Below, one piece after another: positions 18,057 to 27,229 of a DNA stretch of 64,000 nt. This DNA is from Actinomycetales bacterium (GTDB lineage: Bacteria; Actinomycetota; Actinomycetes; Mycobacteriales; Micromonosporaceae). The notes under the pieces were generated by a model. That model saw only the letters and a program-made list of their open reading frames with translations. It did no database searches and was not told the DNA's origin. The first letter of the stretch is position 1, and every line of letters begins with the position of its first letter. Position numbers and translations under genes: made by a program. The stretch is taken from contig PKFB01000061.1 of NCBI GenBank assembly GCA_002919305.1, forward strand, positions 1 through 64,000, read 5' to 3'.

Positions 18057-18087
18057 TCGAAAAGCACGGGGAAAGCCGGTAGAAAGA

Positions 18088-18153
18088 GACGTTGGTCGAT
18101 CTACTCCCTGGAGGGGACCGAGATGCGGGAGTAGATCGACCAACGTCTTTTTT
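18088..18153 (+). terminator. Very strong intrinsic terminator after the nitrilase gene
   Basis: Arms at 18088-18108 and 18127-18147 pair perfectly over 21 bp around an 18-base loop, then a run of six T follows (18148-18153). The A-rich left flank extends the stem. It lies 32 bases after the nitrilase stop. The rest of the 424-base gap (18057-18480) holds only the aconitase terminator and no gene. Confidence 0.95.
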
Positions 18154-18428
18154 CCTTGTGGAGGGTGGAGTCCACCGCGGACGTGCGCATCACGTCACTA
18201 ACCGCGCTGATGTTACTCATCTCTGAGAGGTCCGCAACCGTTCGTATAGCGAATGAAACCCCACCGCGTACGTTACCGCTCTTCAATGATGTACCAATGT
18301 ACCGGAGTGTGTTCGACACCACCGGCTCATCCGCTTCGGCCCTAGCGTACCCCTGTCGGCCCACCCGTCGGTTCCAGGCGTCAGATAGCCCGACGCCTGG
18401 TCGGTGTCGTTTGAGGACAGAAAACGAA

Positions 18429-18456
18429 ACCGGCCGCCGGGGACCCGGCGGCCGGT
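18429..18456 (-). terminator. Intrinsic terminator of the aconitase gene
   Basis: A 12- to 13-bp GC hairpin (ACCGGCCGCCGG paired with CCGGCGGCCGGT) lies 25 bases past the acnA stop. Read on the minus strand it is followed by TTTCGTTTT, the T-run expected for Rho-independent termination. Confidence 0.92.
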
Positions 18457-18480
18457 GCGAGTAGCGGGCTGGATTCAGAG

Positions 18481-21294
18481 TCAGGAATCCAGCATGCGGC
18501 GCAGCACGTACTGCAGGATGCCGCCGTGCCGGTAGTAGTCGGCCTCCCCAGGGGTGTCGATGCGGACCTTCGCCTCGAACTCCACAGTGGAGCCATCGGG
18601 ACGAGTCGCCCGGACCGGCACCATCCGACCGATGATGCTGGCGTCGAGGTCGGCGATTCCGGTGATGTCGAAGGTCTCCTCACCGGTCAGACCCAGCGAG
18701 TCCGCGTTGGTCCCCTCCGGGAACTGCAGCGGCAGCACCCCCATCCCGATGAGGTTGGAGCGGTGGATCCGCTCGAAGCTTTCGGCGATGACCGCGCGTA
18801 CCCCCAGCAGCCTGGTGCCCTTGGCGGCCCAGTCCCGCGACGAGCCGGAGCCGTACTCCTTCCCCGCCAGGACCACCAGCGGCACCCCCGCCTCGGCGTA
18901 CGCCTGGGCCGCCTCGTAGATGGTGGTCTGCTCGCCGGTGAGGAAGTTGACGGTGAAGCCACCCTCGACTCCGGGCACCAGCTGGTTGCGCAGCCGGATG
19001 TTGGCGAATGTGCCTCGGATCATCACCTCGTGGTTACCACGCCGAGACCCGTAGGAGTTGAAGTCCCGCCGCTCCACACCGTGCTCCAGCAGGTAACGCC
19101 CGGCAGGGGAGTCGGGCTTGATGGCGCCGGCCGGTGAGATGTGGTCGGTGGTGACCGAGTCACCCAGTTTGGCCAACACCCGGGCACCGACGATGTCGGT
19201 GGTGGGGGCAGGCTCGCGCGTCATGCCCTCGAAGTAGGGAGGCTTACGCACGTAGGTGGAGTCCGGATCCCAGGCGAAGGTGTCGCCCTCCGGGGTGGGC
19301 AGGTTCCGCCACCGCTCATCCCCGGCGAACACGTCCGAGTAGTCCCGGGTGAACATCTCCGAGGCGATCGCGCTGGCGATGACCTCCTCGATCTCCTGTC
19401 CGCTGGGCCAGATGTCCCGCAGGTACACCGGCTTGCCGTCGCTGCCGGTGCCGATGGGGTCGTTGACCAGGTCGATGTCCATCGTCCCGGCCAGGGCGTA
19501 GGCCACCACCAGCGGGGGAGAGGCCAGGTAGTTCATCTTGACGTCGGGGTTGATCCGCCCCTCGAAGTTGCGGTTCCCCGACAGCACCGAGACGACGGAC
19601 AGGTCGTGCTCGTTGATGGCCCGGCTGATCGGCTCCGGCAGCGGACCGGAGTTCCCGATGCAGGTGGTGCAGCCGTACCCCACCAGGTGGAAGCCCAGCT
19701 TCTCCAGGTACGGGGTGAGCCCGGCCCGCTCGTAGTAGTCCATGACCACCTTGGAGCCGGGAGCCAGGGTGGTCTTCACCCACGGCTTGCGGGACAGACC
19801 ACGCTCCACCGCGTTGCGGGCCAGCAGCGCCGCTCCGATCATCACCTGCGGGTTGGAGGTGTTGGTGCAGGAGGTGATCGCTGCGATCACCACCGCGCCG
19901 TGATCCAGCTCGAACTCGGTGCCGTCTTCCAGGGTGACGTGGACGGGGTTGCTCGGCCGTCCCTGGGCGCCGTTGGCGGCGGAGGGAATAGGACGCGGGC
20001 GTCCCTCGCCGTTCTCCTGGTGGCCGTAGGTGGGCGAGTCGCTGGCGGGGAAGGACTCAGCGCTGGCCTCATCGACCGGGCTGGTGGTCTCGCTGGGGCC
20101 GGTGTCCTCGACGGAGACGTACTCCCGCAACGCCGACCGGAAGCTGGCACGCGCGTCGGACAGCGCGACCCGGTCCTGTGGACGGCGCGGTCCGGCCAGG
20201 GAGGGCTCCACAGTGGACAGGTCCAGCTCCAGGTGCTCGGAGTAGACCGGCTCGTGTGACGGGTCGTGCCACAGACCCTGCTCCTTGGCGTACGCCTCCA
20301 CCAGGGCGATCTGGTGCTCGTCACGCCCGGTCAGCCGCAGGTAGTTGATGGTTTCAGCGTCGATGGGGAAGATGGCCACCGTGGAGCCGAACTCCGGGCT
20401 CATGTTGCCGATGGTGGCCCGGTTCGCCAGCGGCACTGCGCTGACGCCCTCGCCATAGAACTCCACGAACTTGCCGACTACGCCGTGCCGACGCAGCAGC
20501 TCGGTGATGGTCAGCACTAGGTCGGTGGCGGTGGCGCCCTCGGGGAGTTCACCGGTCAACTTGAAACCGACCACCCGAGGGATGAGCATGCTCACCGGCT
20601 GGCCGAGCATCGCGGCCTCGGCCTCGATACCGCCCACTCCCCAACCGAGCACACCCAGGCCGTTGACCATGGTGGTGTGGGAGTCGGTGCCCACCACGGT
20701 GTCGGGGTAGGCCACGCCGTCGCGGGCGAAGACCACCCGGGCCAGGTACTCGATGTTGACCTGGTGCACGATGCCGGTACCGGGCGGCACCACTTTGAAC
20801 TCGTTGAACGCGGTCTGACCCCACCGCAGGAACTGGTAGCGCTCCCGGTTGCGCTGGTATTCCAGTTCGACGTTGCGCGCGAAGGCGTCCTCCCGACCGA
20901 ACAGGTCAGCGATCACCGAGTGGTCGATCACCAGCTCGGCGGGGGCCAGCGGGTTGACCCGAGACGGATCCCCGCCGAGTTCGGCGACGGCCTCCCGCAT
21001 GGTGGCCAGGTCAACGACGCACGGCACGCCGGTGAAGTCCTGCATCAGAACGCGGGAGGGAGTGAACTGGATCTCGACGTTGGGTTCGGCGTTGGGATCC
21101 CAGTCGCCGAGAGCACGGATGTGGTCAGCTGTGATGTTCGCGCCGTCCTCGGTGCGGAGGAGGTTCTCCAACAGGATGCGCAGGCTGTATGGGAGCCGTT
21201 CCTGACCCGGTACGGCGGCCAGGCGGTAGAAGTCGTACGCGGTGTCGCCGACCCGCAATGTGCTTCTGGCTCCGAAGGTGTCGAGGCTCGCCAA
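18481..21294 (-). CDS. acnA: Aconitate hydratase A
   Basis: A 937-residue aconitase of the AcnA/IRP type that isomerises citrate to isocitrate in the TCA cycle. The 4Fe-4S cluster cysteines sit in [19 protein letters not shown] and [20 protein letters not shown]. Substrate blocks are present: [20 protein letters not shown] in the N-terminal half and [20 protein letters not shown] in the C-terminal swivelling domain. A polar insert of about 35 residues (Ser/Pro/Gly/Asn-rich, near residues 410-445) is usual in actinobacterial AcnA. Upstream, a -35/-10 pair contains a putative AcnR operator. A strong terminator follows it. Confidence 0.98.
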   Translation of the reverse strand: MASLDTFGARSTLRVGDTAYDFYRLAAVPGQERLPYSLRILLENLLRTEDGANITADHIRALGDWDPNAEPNVEIQFTPSRVLMQDFTGVPCVVDLATMREAVAELGGDPSRVNPLAPAELVIDHSVIADLFGREDAFARNVELEYQRNRERYQFLRWGQTAFNEFKVVPPGTGIVHQVNIEYLARVVFARDGVAYPDTVVGTDSHTTMVNGLGVLGWGVGGIEAEAAMLGQPVSMLIPRVVGFKLTGELPEGATATDLVLTITELLRRHGVVGKFVEFYGEGVSAVPLANRATIGNMSPEFGSTVAIFPIDAETINYLRLTGRDEHQIALVEAYAKEQGLWHDPSHEPVYSEHLELDLSTVEPSLAGPRRPQDRVALSDARASFRSALREYVSVEDTGPSETTSPVDEASAESFPASDSPTYGHQENGEGRPRPIPSAANGAQGRPSNPVHVTLEDGTEFELDHGAVVIAAITSCTNTSNPQVMIGAALLARNAVERGLSRKPWVKTTLAPGSKVVMDYYERAGLTPYLEKLGFHLVGYGCTTCIGNSGPLPEPISRAINEHDLSVVSVLSGNRNFEGRINPDVKMNYLASPPLVVAYALAGTMDIDLVNDPIGTGSDGKPVYLRDIWPSGQEIEEVIASAIASEMFTRDYSDVFAGDERWRNLPTPEGDTFAWDPDSTYVRKPPYFEGMTREPAPTTDIVGARVLAKLGDSVTTDHISPAGAIKPDSPAGRYLLEHGVERRDFNSYGSRRGNHEVMIRGTFANIRLRNQLVPGVEGGFTVNFLTGEQTTIYEAAQAYAEAGVPLVVLAGKEYGSGSSRDWAAKGTRLLGVRAVIAESFERIHRSNLIGMGVLPLQFPEGTNADSLGLTGEETFDITGIADLDASIIGRMVPVRATRPDGSTVEFEAKVRIDTPGEADYYRHGGILQYVLRRMLDS

Positions 21295-21481
21295 CGTCGT
21301 ACTCCCTCGTGTGTTCGTGTCGTCTCCCCGGGAAGGGCCCGGCCGGCCTCAAGGTCCCGTGGAGCGGGAAGCCTGGTGGGTACTCCAGGTCTCCCGCTGG
21401 AGGTGGGAGGCCTGTGGTCTCAGTCTTGCGTAAGGGTGAGCGCCTGGCAGCGGTAAGGGTGACCTGTGATCCCTTGAGAAA

Positions 21482-21510
21482 ACCGTACGTCCGTCTTGCT
21501 TAATGCGCAA
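21482..21510 (-). promoter_or_regulatory. Putative acnA promoter with an embedded AcnR operator
   Basis: On the minus strand TTGCGC (21505-21510), a 17-base spacer and TACGGT (21482-21487) form a sigma-70-like promoter about 190 bases upstream of the acnA start. The operator CAAGACGGACGTACGG (21483-21498) fills the end of the spacer and the -10 box. It shares 13 of 16 bases with the site in front of the acnR-like gene. Binding here would block RNA polymerase. The rest of the 315-base gap (21295-21609) holds no gene; the leader would be about 180 bases long. Confidence 0.55.
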
Positions 21511-21609
21511 CTCCGCTGGTGTCGGCGGGCCGGCACGGCCACCAGCGGTGTGGGACATGCCCGCATAGGACGGAGCGCAGCCGTCACCAGGGGAGCGTGG
21601 TGAGGACGG

Positions 21610-23004
21610 TCAGTCAGCAGTGGACACCGGGGTGAGGCGGACCACAAGGCCGGTGAGCCGGCGGACCCGGACCTGGACCACGTCCCCGGAGCAGGTGCCG
21701 TTCCACAACGCGGCCGGCAGCGCCCAAGGGGTCACCTCACCGCTGTGGCCGTCATCCACCGCGATCCGGTAGTGGCGCGTCGTCTGTGGCGCCATGTGCG
21801 GTCGCCGGTGCGCCCACACCCCCGGGGCGGTTTCCACGAACAGCACCACGCCGGTCCGCTCGACGGTGAGCACCACATCGACCACGGCCAGCGTCACCAA
21901 GGCCAGGGCACACCCGATCAGGCCGGCCAGGCCGACCCCGGCGCCGAACGCCATGCTGTCCGGTAGCTGACCCCCGTACCGCAGCAGCAGCCACCCGTCC
22001 AGCACAGCGATCCCGGCCGCGGCCAGCCCGGTCGCCGCGCACCCCACCGCCCCCCAACCCCAGATCCAGGGCAGCCTGGGTGGGCGTACCAGCACGGTGC
22101 GCGAGGTGCCGCCGTAGTCGGAGCGGATCTGCCGCGGCCGTCCCGGCACGATGTCGATCGCCTCCTGGATCGCCGGCGTCACGCCCAGCGCGGTGGCGTA
22201 GGCCAGTTCCCGCCCCAGGCGGAGCACGTCCGCCACATCGGCCTGACACAGGTCGGTACGCCGTTGCGTGAAGTACTGGCGCACCCCCAGCCAGTGCGTG
22301 GCGATGAGGCGTCCGGCCCGGGTGTCTCGGGGATGCCGCGCGGGCTCGGTCAGAAGGATCAGCCCGGCGATAACCCCTAGAAATATGGCTAAGAATGCCA
22401 AAACCTGTTCAAATATCGTGAACCTGCGCAGGCCGTCGGTGAAGAGCACCCCAAGCGCGAGCAGCGCGGCCGGGATCGTCGTCGCCAGCGACAGCAGGCT
22501 GGTGCTGACCCCAATCCGCGCCAGCCGTTTGGCGCGTGCCTCGGCCGCGACCTCCTCGGCGAACCGGGTAAGCCAGCGGCGAGCCGCGCCCTGGCGGCGG
22601 AACGCCAGGGCAGACAGCGGCACCATACCGCCCGGCTCCGCCACCCCCTCGCGCATCAACTGCCGCAGCCGGCGCAGTACCCGACGCTCGTAGCGGGTCA
22701 ACGCCACACGTACCGGGGAGTCTGGGCGTACCGTCGCCGCAGCGGGCTGACCCGGCGCCGGTGCCCGGAGCCGGAGGTAGCCGCGGGCGATCAGATCCAC
22801 AATCGTGGCGCGGACCGCATCCGGGGTGCAGGACCACCGGTTGACGAGGAAGTTGACCACGGCGGGGCGTTCGCTCCCCAACTCATCGCTGGCCGGACCT
22901 GCGAGGACGGCACGAGGGCGGGCGATCAGGGTGATCGCGACCAAGGCCGCGAGCCACAGCAGCAGGGCGATGAACCCCGCCAGGAACAGCGCGGTCGCGG
23001 ACAT
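21610..23004 (-). CDS. Membrane protein with an internal winged-helix-like domain (DUF2207-like)
   Basis: A 464-residue protein with an N-terminal membrane helix (residues 5-27), a cytosolic region resembling a winged helix (RPAVVNFLVNRWSCTPDAVR, then DLIARGYLRL, residues 46-85), two membrane segments near residues 175-225, another soluble stretch, and two more segments near residues 320-385. The C-terminal 80 residues look like a small beta domain. The order anchor, winged helix, paired helices recalls DUF2207 proteins, though the N-terminal DUF2207 extracellular domain is missing, so this may be only the C-terminal half of such a protein. Function unknown. It sits between acnA and the PAP2 gene on the same strand. 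Confidence 0.65.
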   Translation of the reverse strand: MSATALFLAGFIALLLWLAALVAITLIARPRAVLAGPASDELGSERPAVVNFLVNRWSCTPDAVRATIVDLIARGYLRLRAPAPGQPAAATVRPDSPVRVALTRYERRVLRRLRQLMREGVAEPGGMVPLSALAFRRQGAARRWLTRFAEEVAAEARAKRLARIGVSTSLLSLATTIPAALLALGVLFTDGLRRFTIFEQVLAFLAIFLGVIAGLILLTEPARHPRDTRAGRLIATHWLGVRQYFTQRRTDLCQADVADVLRLGRELAYATALGVTPAIQEAIDIVPGRPRQIRSDYGGTSRTVLVRPPRLPWIWGWGAVGCAATGLAAAGIAVLDGWLLLRYGGQLPDSMAFGAGVGLAGLIGCALALVTLAVVDVVLTVERTGVVLFVETAPGVWAHRRPHMAPQTTRHYRIAVDDGHSGEVTPWALPAALWNGTCSGDVVQVRVRRLTGLVVRLTPVSTAD

Positions 23005-23105
23005 GATCTGCTCCGTTCATGCCTGCCCGGCAGGTCACAGCCGCGGGAAGGCGTGGCCGTCGGAAACCAGACAGCTTCCGTGATCAGTGTCCGAAATCTG
23101 ACCCG

Positions 23106-24218
23106 TTATGGGTAGCGCGCTGTCTGGATTCCGTCACCCTTAGTTCCCACCAGGGTGTGGGAGCCATCGTCGCCGTCGGAGTCGACGGGCCCATCGGAGC
23201 CGGTCGGACCGTCGGAGGCGTGCTCCTCACCACCGTCCGCAGCGCGGGCGCGCGTCAGGCGCTGGTACCGGGCCCACCAACGCTCCGCGACGCCGACCAC
23301 CAGGAAGGTGAGGCCAACGTAGAGCCACCCCACGAGCACGTCGATGATGTAGTGCTCGGCCGAGTAGACCAACGTGAAGGTCATGGCCAAGGGGTACAGC
23401 AGCAGCACCGGTATCCAGCGTCCCCGGACCCGGGGGAAGAAGAACGCCACCACAAACAGCGCGAAGGCGGTATGCAGCGACGGCATCGCCGCGATCGGGT
23501 TGCTCGCCGCCTGACCGACATTGAGCACGTTGCCAGCGGCCTCCAAACCGATCGCTCCCCACCCCCGCGTGGAGATCCGGTCCACGGGTTCTAAATACCC
23601 GTACTCGGCGGCCCACCACGGCGGTGCGGCGGGGTAGAGGAAGTACGTGACCAGCCCCGCCATCGACAGGAAGATCCAGCGCGTCATGAAGGAGCGCCAC
23701 AGGGGGCGGGAGCGCAGATACAGCACCACCGCGATCGCAAGAGCCGCGACAAAATGGGAGAAATACACCCAACTCGCCACCACGTCCCACCACTGGACCG
23801 CGTCGGGGGTGTAGAAGCGCTCCTGCAGCCACACCGTCAGCACCACATCACCGGTGAACCAGCCGGTCAACCACAGGTCAGCGGTGATGAGTTCGGTGAC
23901 GTGAGGGGTGACTCCGTTGTCGGCGAGTCCGCGGCTGAGGTTGTACCCGATCAGCAGCAGCAGGATCGGTGCCCAATCCCGGACGAACCGCAGATGCGAC
24001 CGCCACGGACGGTGAATGTTCCAGGCGATGACGCCTGACCACATCCAGACGAACGCAAAGAGCGGATCGGTGGGCAGACCGACCGTCAACAGCCCCAGGA
24101 GGGCTAACGCGACCCATACCGACATCGCGATAACACGCCGGTCACGCCACCGACGCTGAGGCGGGCCTTCGGGGGTACCGGACGTGGTCGCGAGAACATC
24201 CGATCCCGCGGGCACCAT
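23106..24218 (-). CDS. PAP2-superfamily membrane phosphatase or phosphotransferase
   Basis: A 370-residue polytopic protein with about six to seven membrane segments between residues 28 and 310. The PAP2 motifs are NPIAAMPSLHTAFALF (the PSLH box with catalytic His) and LVYSAEHYIIDVLVGW (His and Asp of the third box). The arrangement with a long extracytoplasmic loop before PSLH matches the Aur1/Ipt1-like PAP2 group, which handles phosphatidylinositol- or polyprenol-type lipids. The active site faces outward. The C-terminal 45 residues are a disordered Gly/Asp/Ser tail. A role in cell-envelope lipid or glycan synthesis is inference. Confidence 0.87.
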   Translation of the reverse strand: MVPAGSDVLATTSGTPEGPPQRRWRDRRVIAMSVWVALALLGLLTVGLPTDPLFAFVWMWSGVIAWNIHRPWRSHLRFVRDWAPILLLLIGYNLSRGLADNGVTPHVTELITADLWLTGWFTGDVVLTVWLQERFYTPDAVQWWDVVASWVYFSHFVAALAIAVVLYLRSRPLWRSFMTRWIFLSMAGLVTYFLYPAAPPWWAAEYGYLEPVDRISTRGWGAIGLEAAGNVLNVGQAASNPIAAMPSLHTAFALFVVAFFFPRVRGRWIPVLLLYPLAMTFTLVYSAEHYIIDVLVGWLYVGLTFLVVGVAERWWARYQRLTRARAADGGEEHASDGPTGSDGPVDSDGDDGSHTLVGTKGDGIQTARYP

Positions 24219-24373
24219 GGCGGCTCAGCTTACCGGTCAAGCACATGACACCGTCTAGATACCCGGCCTTTGTGCGTTCCAACGCATCTGACGCCCATGT
24301 CACGGCCTGAGTGAGTAGGTGGATAGGCGTTCAACCATCCGCTTTACGGCCATGACGCCCTAGGCTGAAGAAC

Positions 24374-24835
24374 ATGGACCTCGTATCCAGCCCGTCGCCC
24401 GTGCCGTCCTACGGTGCCTCGGGCGGTTCCATGCCTGGGTTGACCCCTGGGCTCGCAGCCCGGGTGGAGCTTCAGGTTACCGACGCCGATACCGCCCAGA
24501 CCTTGGGTTCGGGGGATGTACCTGTACTCGGTACGCCACGGTTACTCGCACTGTGTGAGGCTGCCACCGTCGCGGCGACCGCCACACGCCTGCCTCCGGG
24601 GATGACCACGGTGGGGACCCGAGTGGAACTGGACCACAGCCGACCTACCCCGTTGGGGCGTACGGTGGTCGCCGAAGCACGTCTGGCCAAAATCGACGGC
24701 CGACGGCTGCTGTTTGAGGTGGTGGCCCGGGACGACGCTACCGTGGTGGCCGAAGGGCGTGTGGAGCGCGTGGTGTTGAACCGGCGTGACTTCCTGGCCA
24801 AGGCTCTCGGGCTGACGGAGTCCGACCAGCCATGA
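24374..24835 (+). CDS. Hotdog-fold thioesterase, fluoroacetyl-CoA thioesterase-like
   Basis: A 153-residue protein; the conserved part begins near residue 20 (MPGLTPGLAARVELQVTDAD), so a start at the in-frame ATG at 24431 is possible. It has the single hotdog domain of the FlK group: VPVLGTPRLLALCEAATVAA on the central helix, VGTRVELDHSRPTPLG on the strand, and a C-terminal sheet ending in AEGRVERVVLNRRDF. It should hydrolyse or bind an acyl-CoA. The next gene, a metallo-hydrolase, begins inside its stop codon, so the two are co-translated. Confidence 0.85.
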   Translation: MDLVSSPSPVPSYGASGGSMPGLTPGLAARVELQVTDADTAQTLGSGDVPVLGTPRLLALCEAATVAATATRLPPGMTTVGTRVELDHSRPTPLGRTVVAEARLAKIDGRRLLFEVVARDDATVVAEGRVERVVLNRRDFLAKALGLTESDQP

Positions 24836-25638
24836 CAGCCGGATGGGTCGAGGTAGGGGAGGGCGTGTCCGTCTGGCGTCACCCCGTCCTCGACGTGAAC
24901 GCCACTCTCATCACCGGTGAGGGGGAGAGCCTACTCATCGACACCCTTTCGACCCCACGGCAGGCGCGTCGTCTGGGTGTCACCCCATCCCAGGTGGTCA
25001 ACACCCATCACCATTTCGATCACTGCTTCGGCAACCAGGTATACGCCGGGTGCCGGATCTGGGCGCACCGGGAGACGGAGCGCGTCCTGGTTGAGCGGCC
25101 GGGGGAGGTGATGGCCGAGGCGTTGCGGGAGTTCGGGGAGGAGCATCCAGAGCGGGGCGATTTGACCGAGGTCCAGATCGTGCCGCCCACCGACATCGTC
25201 GGTGACCAGGCCACGCTTGACGTGGGTGGGCGGCGGGTGGAGCTGCGCCATGTCGGGCCTGGTCACACCGCGGGAGATCTGATCGTGATCGTCCCCGACG
25301 CGCGGGTGGCCATCGCAGGAGATCTGGTTGAGGAGGGAGCACCGGTACAGTTCTCCGACGCATACCCCTTGGACTGGCCACACGCCCTGGCCGAGCTGCT
25401 CCACCTGATGGCTCAGACCGGCGGCGCCTGGCGGATCGTGCCAGGCCACGGCGCGGTCGTGGACGAGGCCTTCGTGCGTCGGCAACACGATGAGTTGGCC
25501 GCCTTGGCCTGGCTCATTCGGGAAGGCCACGCCGCGGGCTTCCCACCACAGGAGGTCGCTGCTCGGTCACCATTAGGCCCAGGGCCGTCCCTGGAGGCGG
25601 TCCGCCGGGGCTATGCACAGTTGGATGGACGACTGTAG
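24832..25638 (+). CDS. Metallo-beta-lactamase-fold hydrolase
   Basis: A 268-residue MBL-fold enzyme. The metal site is NTHHHFDHCFGN (HxHxDH), then GPGHTAGDLIV (third His), AGDLVEEGAPV (bridging Asp) and VPGHGAVVDE (last His). A full binuclear zinc or iron site can therefore form. Ahead of the motif, the VNATLITGEGESLLIDTLST block is typical of the glyoxalase II-like and quorum-lactonase-like members rather than true antibiotic beta-lactamases. It overlaps the thioesterase gene by 4 bases, suggesting both act on one small-molecule ester or thioester. The substrate is unknown. Confidence 0.9.
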   Translation: MTAGWVEVGEGVSVWRHPVLDVNATLITGEGESLLIDTLSTPRQARRLGVTPSQVVNTHHHFDHCFGNQVYAGCRIWAHRETERVLVERPGEVMAEALREFGEEHPERGDLTEVQIVPPTDIVGDQATLDVGGRRVELRHVGPGHTAGDLIVIVPDARVAIAGDLVEEGAPVQFSDAYPLDWPHALAELLHLMAQTGGAWRIVPGHGAVVDEAFVRRQHDELAALAWLIREGHAAGFPPQEVAARSPLGPGPSLEAVRRGYAQLDGRL

Positions 25639-25743
25639 ACCCGAGGCGGTGATTCGGTCATACGATGGTTATGATCGCGCCATGCCGTGGGGGCATGGAG
25701 ACTCAACTCAACCCTGTCGGCCCCGACGATTACGGTCACGGGT

Positions 25744-26118
25744 ATGACGGACACGCGTAAGGTCGTAGAGGCCTTCTGGGCGTGTGCGAACTCCCGGGAC
25801 TGGGACGGGTTCGGCGCTCTGTTGGCCGATGACGTGTTGTACGAGATCCCCCAGACCCGGGAACGTGTCCGTGGTCGGGAGGCCTATGTCCGGTTCAACG
25901 CCGCGTACCCGGAAGGCTGGAGCGTCACCATTGAACGGCTGGTGGCCGACGGGGACCAGGCGGTGACCTGGATCAACTTCATTGTGGACGGCGATGGTCA
26001 GCCCGGGTTGACCTTCTTCCAACTCGACGAAACGGGGAAGATCGCTCGGATCACTGACTTCTGGCCGGAGCCGTATCCGCCACCTCCAGGTCGGGAGCAT
26101 CTCGTCGAACGTTACTGA
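25744..26118 (+). CDS. SnoaL-like (NTF2-fold) protein
   Basis: A 124-residue protein with the SnoaL/NTF2 pattern: an N-terminal helix (VVEAFWACANSRDWDGFGAL), the LLADDVLYEIPQTRERVRG strand with Asp-Val, and a closing sheet that contains LTFFQLDETGKIARITDFW. The fold serves as a small-molecule isomerase, hydrolase or simple binding protein; no defined active site can be claimed. The ATG at 25744 was chosen because residues before it are not family-like. It lies 105 bases after the metallo-hydrolase and may belong to that transcript. Confidence 0.85.
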   Translation: MTDTRKVVEAFWACANSRDWDGFGALLADDVLYEIPQTRERVRGREAYVRFNAAYPEGWSVTIERLVADGDQAVTWINFIVDGDGQPGLTFFQLDETGKIARITDFWPEPYPPPPGREHLVERY

Positions 26119-26278
26119 CATCCCGCGTCATGAACACCCCACGGCCGGGATGTGACATGGTCACCTGACCCTCCCATCCGCTCCGCGTCCGCAGCGCCGA
26201 TGGCGGCCCCTGCGTGTGGCCGCTTATCCGCGGCGGTGGACGGAGGTTGGGAGGGCCAGGGCGGATCCGTTCGGGCTG

Positions 26279-27229
26279 CTACGGGATCCGGGAGGTCCAC
26301 ACCAGACTCAGCACCGCGCCGGTCAGGCCCAACAGGAGCGCGAAGCCGATGAACCACTGGCTGATTTCCCGGGCTTCCACCCGGTGCCCGATCGAGCTGC
26401 CCATGTCCTCATAGACCTGCCGCAGATCCTCGGCGGTGAAGGCTTCGTAGAAGCGGCCACCGGTCTGCTCGGCGAGTTGCTCCAGCGCGGCGCGGTCTAC
26501 CGGGACCCGCACGGTACGGCCGTCGATGGTGACGCTGCCAGCGTCGGTTCCAAACGCGATCGTCGACACCGGGACGTTGGCGGCGGCCGCGGCAGCCGCG
26601 GCTTCTTCGGTGCTACGTCCGTAGGTCCGGTAACCGTCCGACAGCAGCACGATGCGCGCCGGTGGCGGTGTGGTGGCACCCGCCGCCGGGACCGACTGGA
26701 TCGCCTGCAAAGCGGCGAACACCGCCTCACCCGTGGCGGTGGATTCCGACAGCACCAGGGTATTGATGGCCTGGGTGACACGCTCCCGTTCCGTGGTGGG
26801 GGACACGACGACGTTGGCGGCGCGTGCGAAGGTGACCAGGCCCACCTGGTACTGCTCCGGAAGCTGCTCAACGAAATCCACGGCCGCCTCCTGGGCAGCC
26901 GTGATCCGGTCCGGCTCCACGTCCTGGGCCTGCATCGATAGCGACACGTCGATGGCCAGCACGATGGTGGCTCGTTCCAACGGTTCGCGCACGTCGGTGG
27001 CGGGGCGAGCCATCCCCAACGCCAGGATGAGCAGGCAGAGCAGGAAAGCCACGGCTGGCACGTGCCGTCGCCATCCCAACCCGCGAGGCGCGATCGAACG
27101 CAGTAATTCCAGGTTCGTGAAGCGGACCGCCACTTGTGAACGGCGCCAACGGAGCCAGATGTAGGCGACGGCTAGGGCCAGCACCGGAATCACAGCCAGC
27201 AGCCACCAGGGTTCCAGATACCGGATCAT
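26279..27229 (-). CDS. VWA-domain membrane protein (Rv1481-like)
   Basis: A 316-residue protein with two N-terminal membrane helices (residues 10-28 and 58-74) and one at the C-terminus (about 289-311), enclosing a von Willebrand A domain. The metal-ion-dependent adhesion site is complete in its first element: DVSLS at residues 94-98. It is the third gene of a moxR-DUF58-VWA operon and overlaps the DUF58 gene by 4 bases. In M. tuberculosis the order moxR1-Rv1480-Rv1481 is the same. Such operons act in envelope stress or protein maturation with the MoxR AAA+ ATPase; the VWA domain binds the client. Confidence 0.92.
   Translation of the reverse strand: MIRYLEPWWLLAVIPVLALAVAYIWLRWRRSQVAVRFTNLELLRSIAPRGLGWRRHVPAVAFLLCLLILALGMARPATDVREPLERATIVLAIDVSLSMQAQDVEPDRITAAQEAAVDFVEQLPEQYQVGLVTFARAANVVVSPTTERERVTQAINTLVLSESTATGEAVFAALQAIQSVPAAGATTPPPARIVLLSDGYRTYGRSTEEAAAAAAAANVPVSTIAFGTDAGSVTIDGRTVRVPVDRAALEQLAEQTGGRFYEAFTAEDLRQVYEDMGSSIGHRVEAREISQWFIGFALLLGLTGAVLSLVWTSRIP

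Noticed and set aside
26118-26153. Terminator hairpin ACATCCCG/CGGGATGT after the SnoaL-like gene
   Set aside because: The stem is only 8 bp with a 20-base loop, overlaps the stop codon and has no T-run; too weak to annotate.
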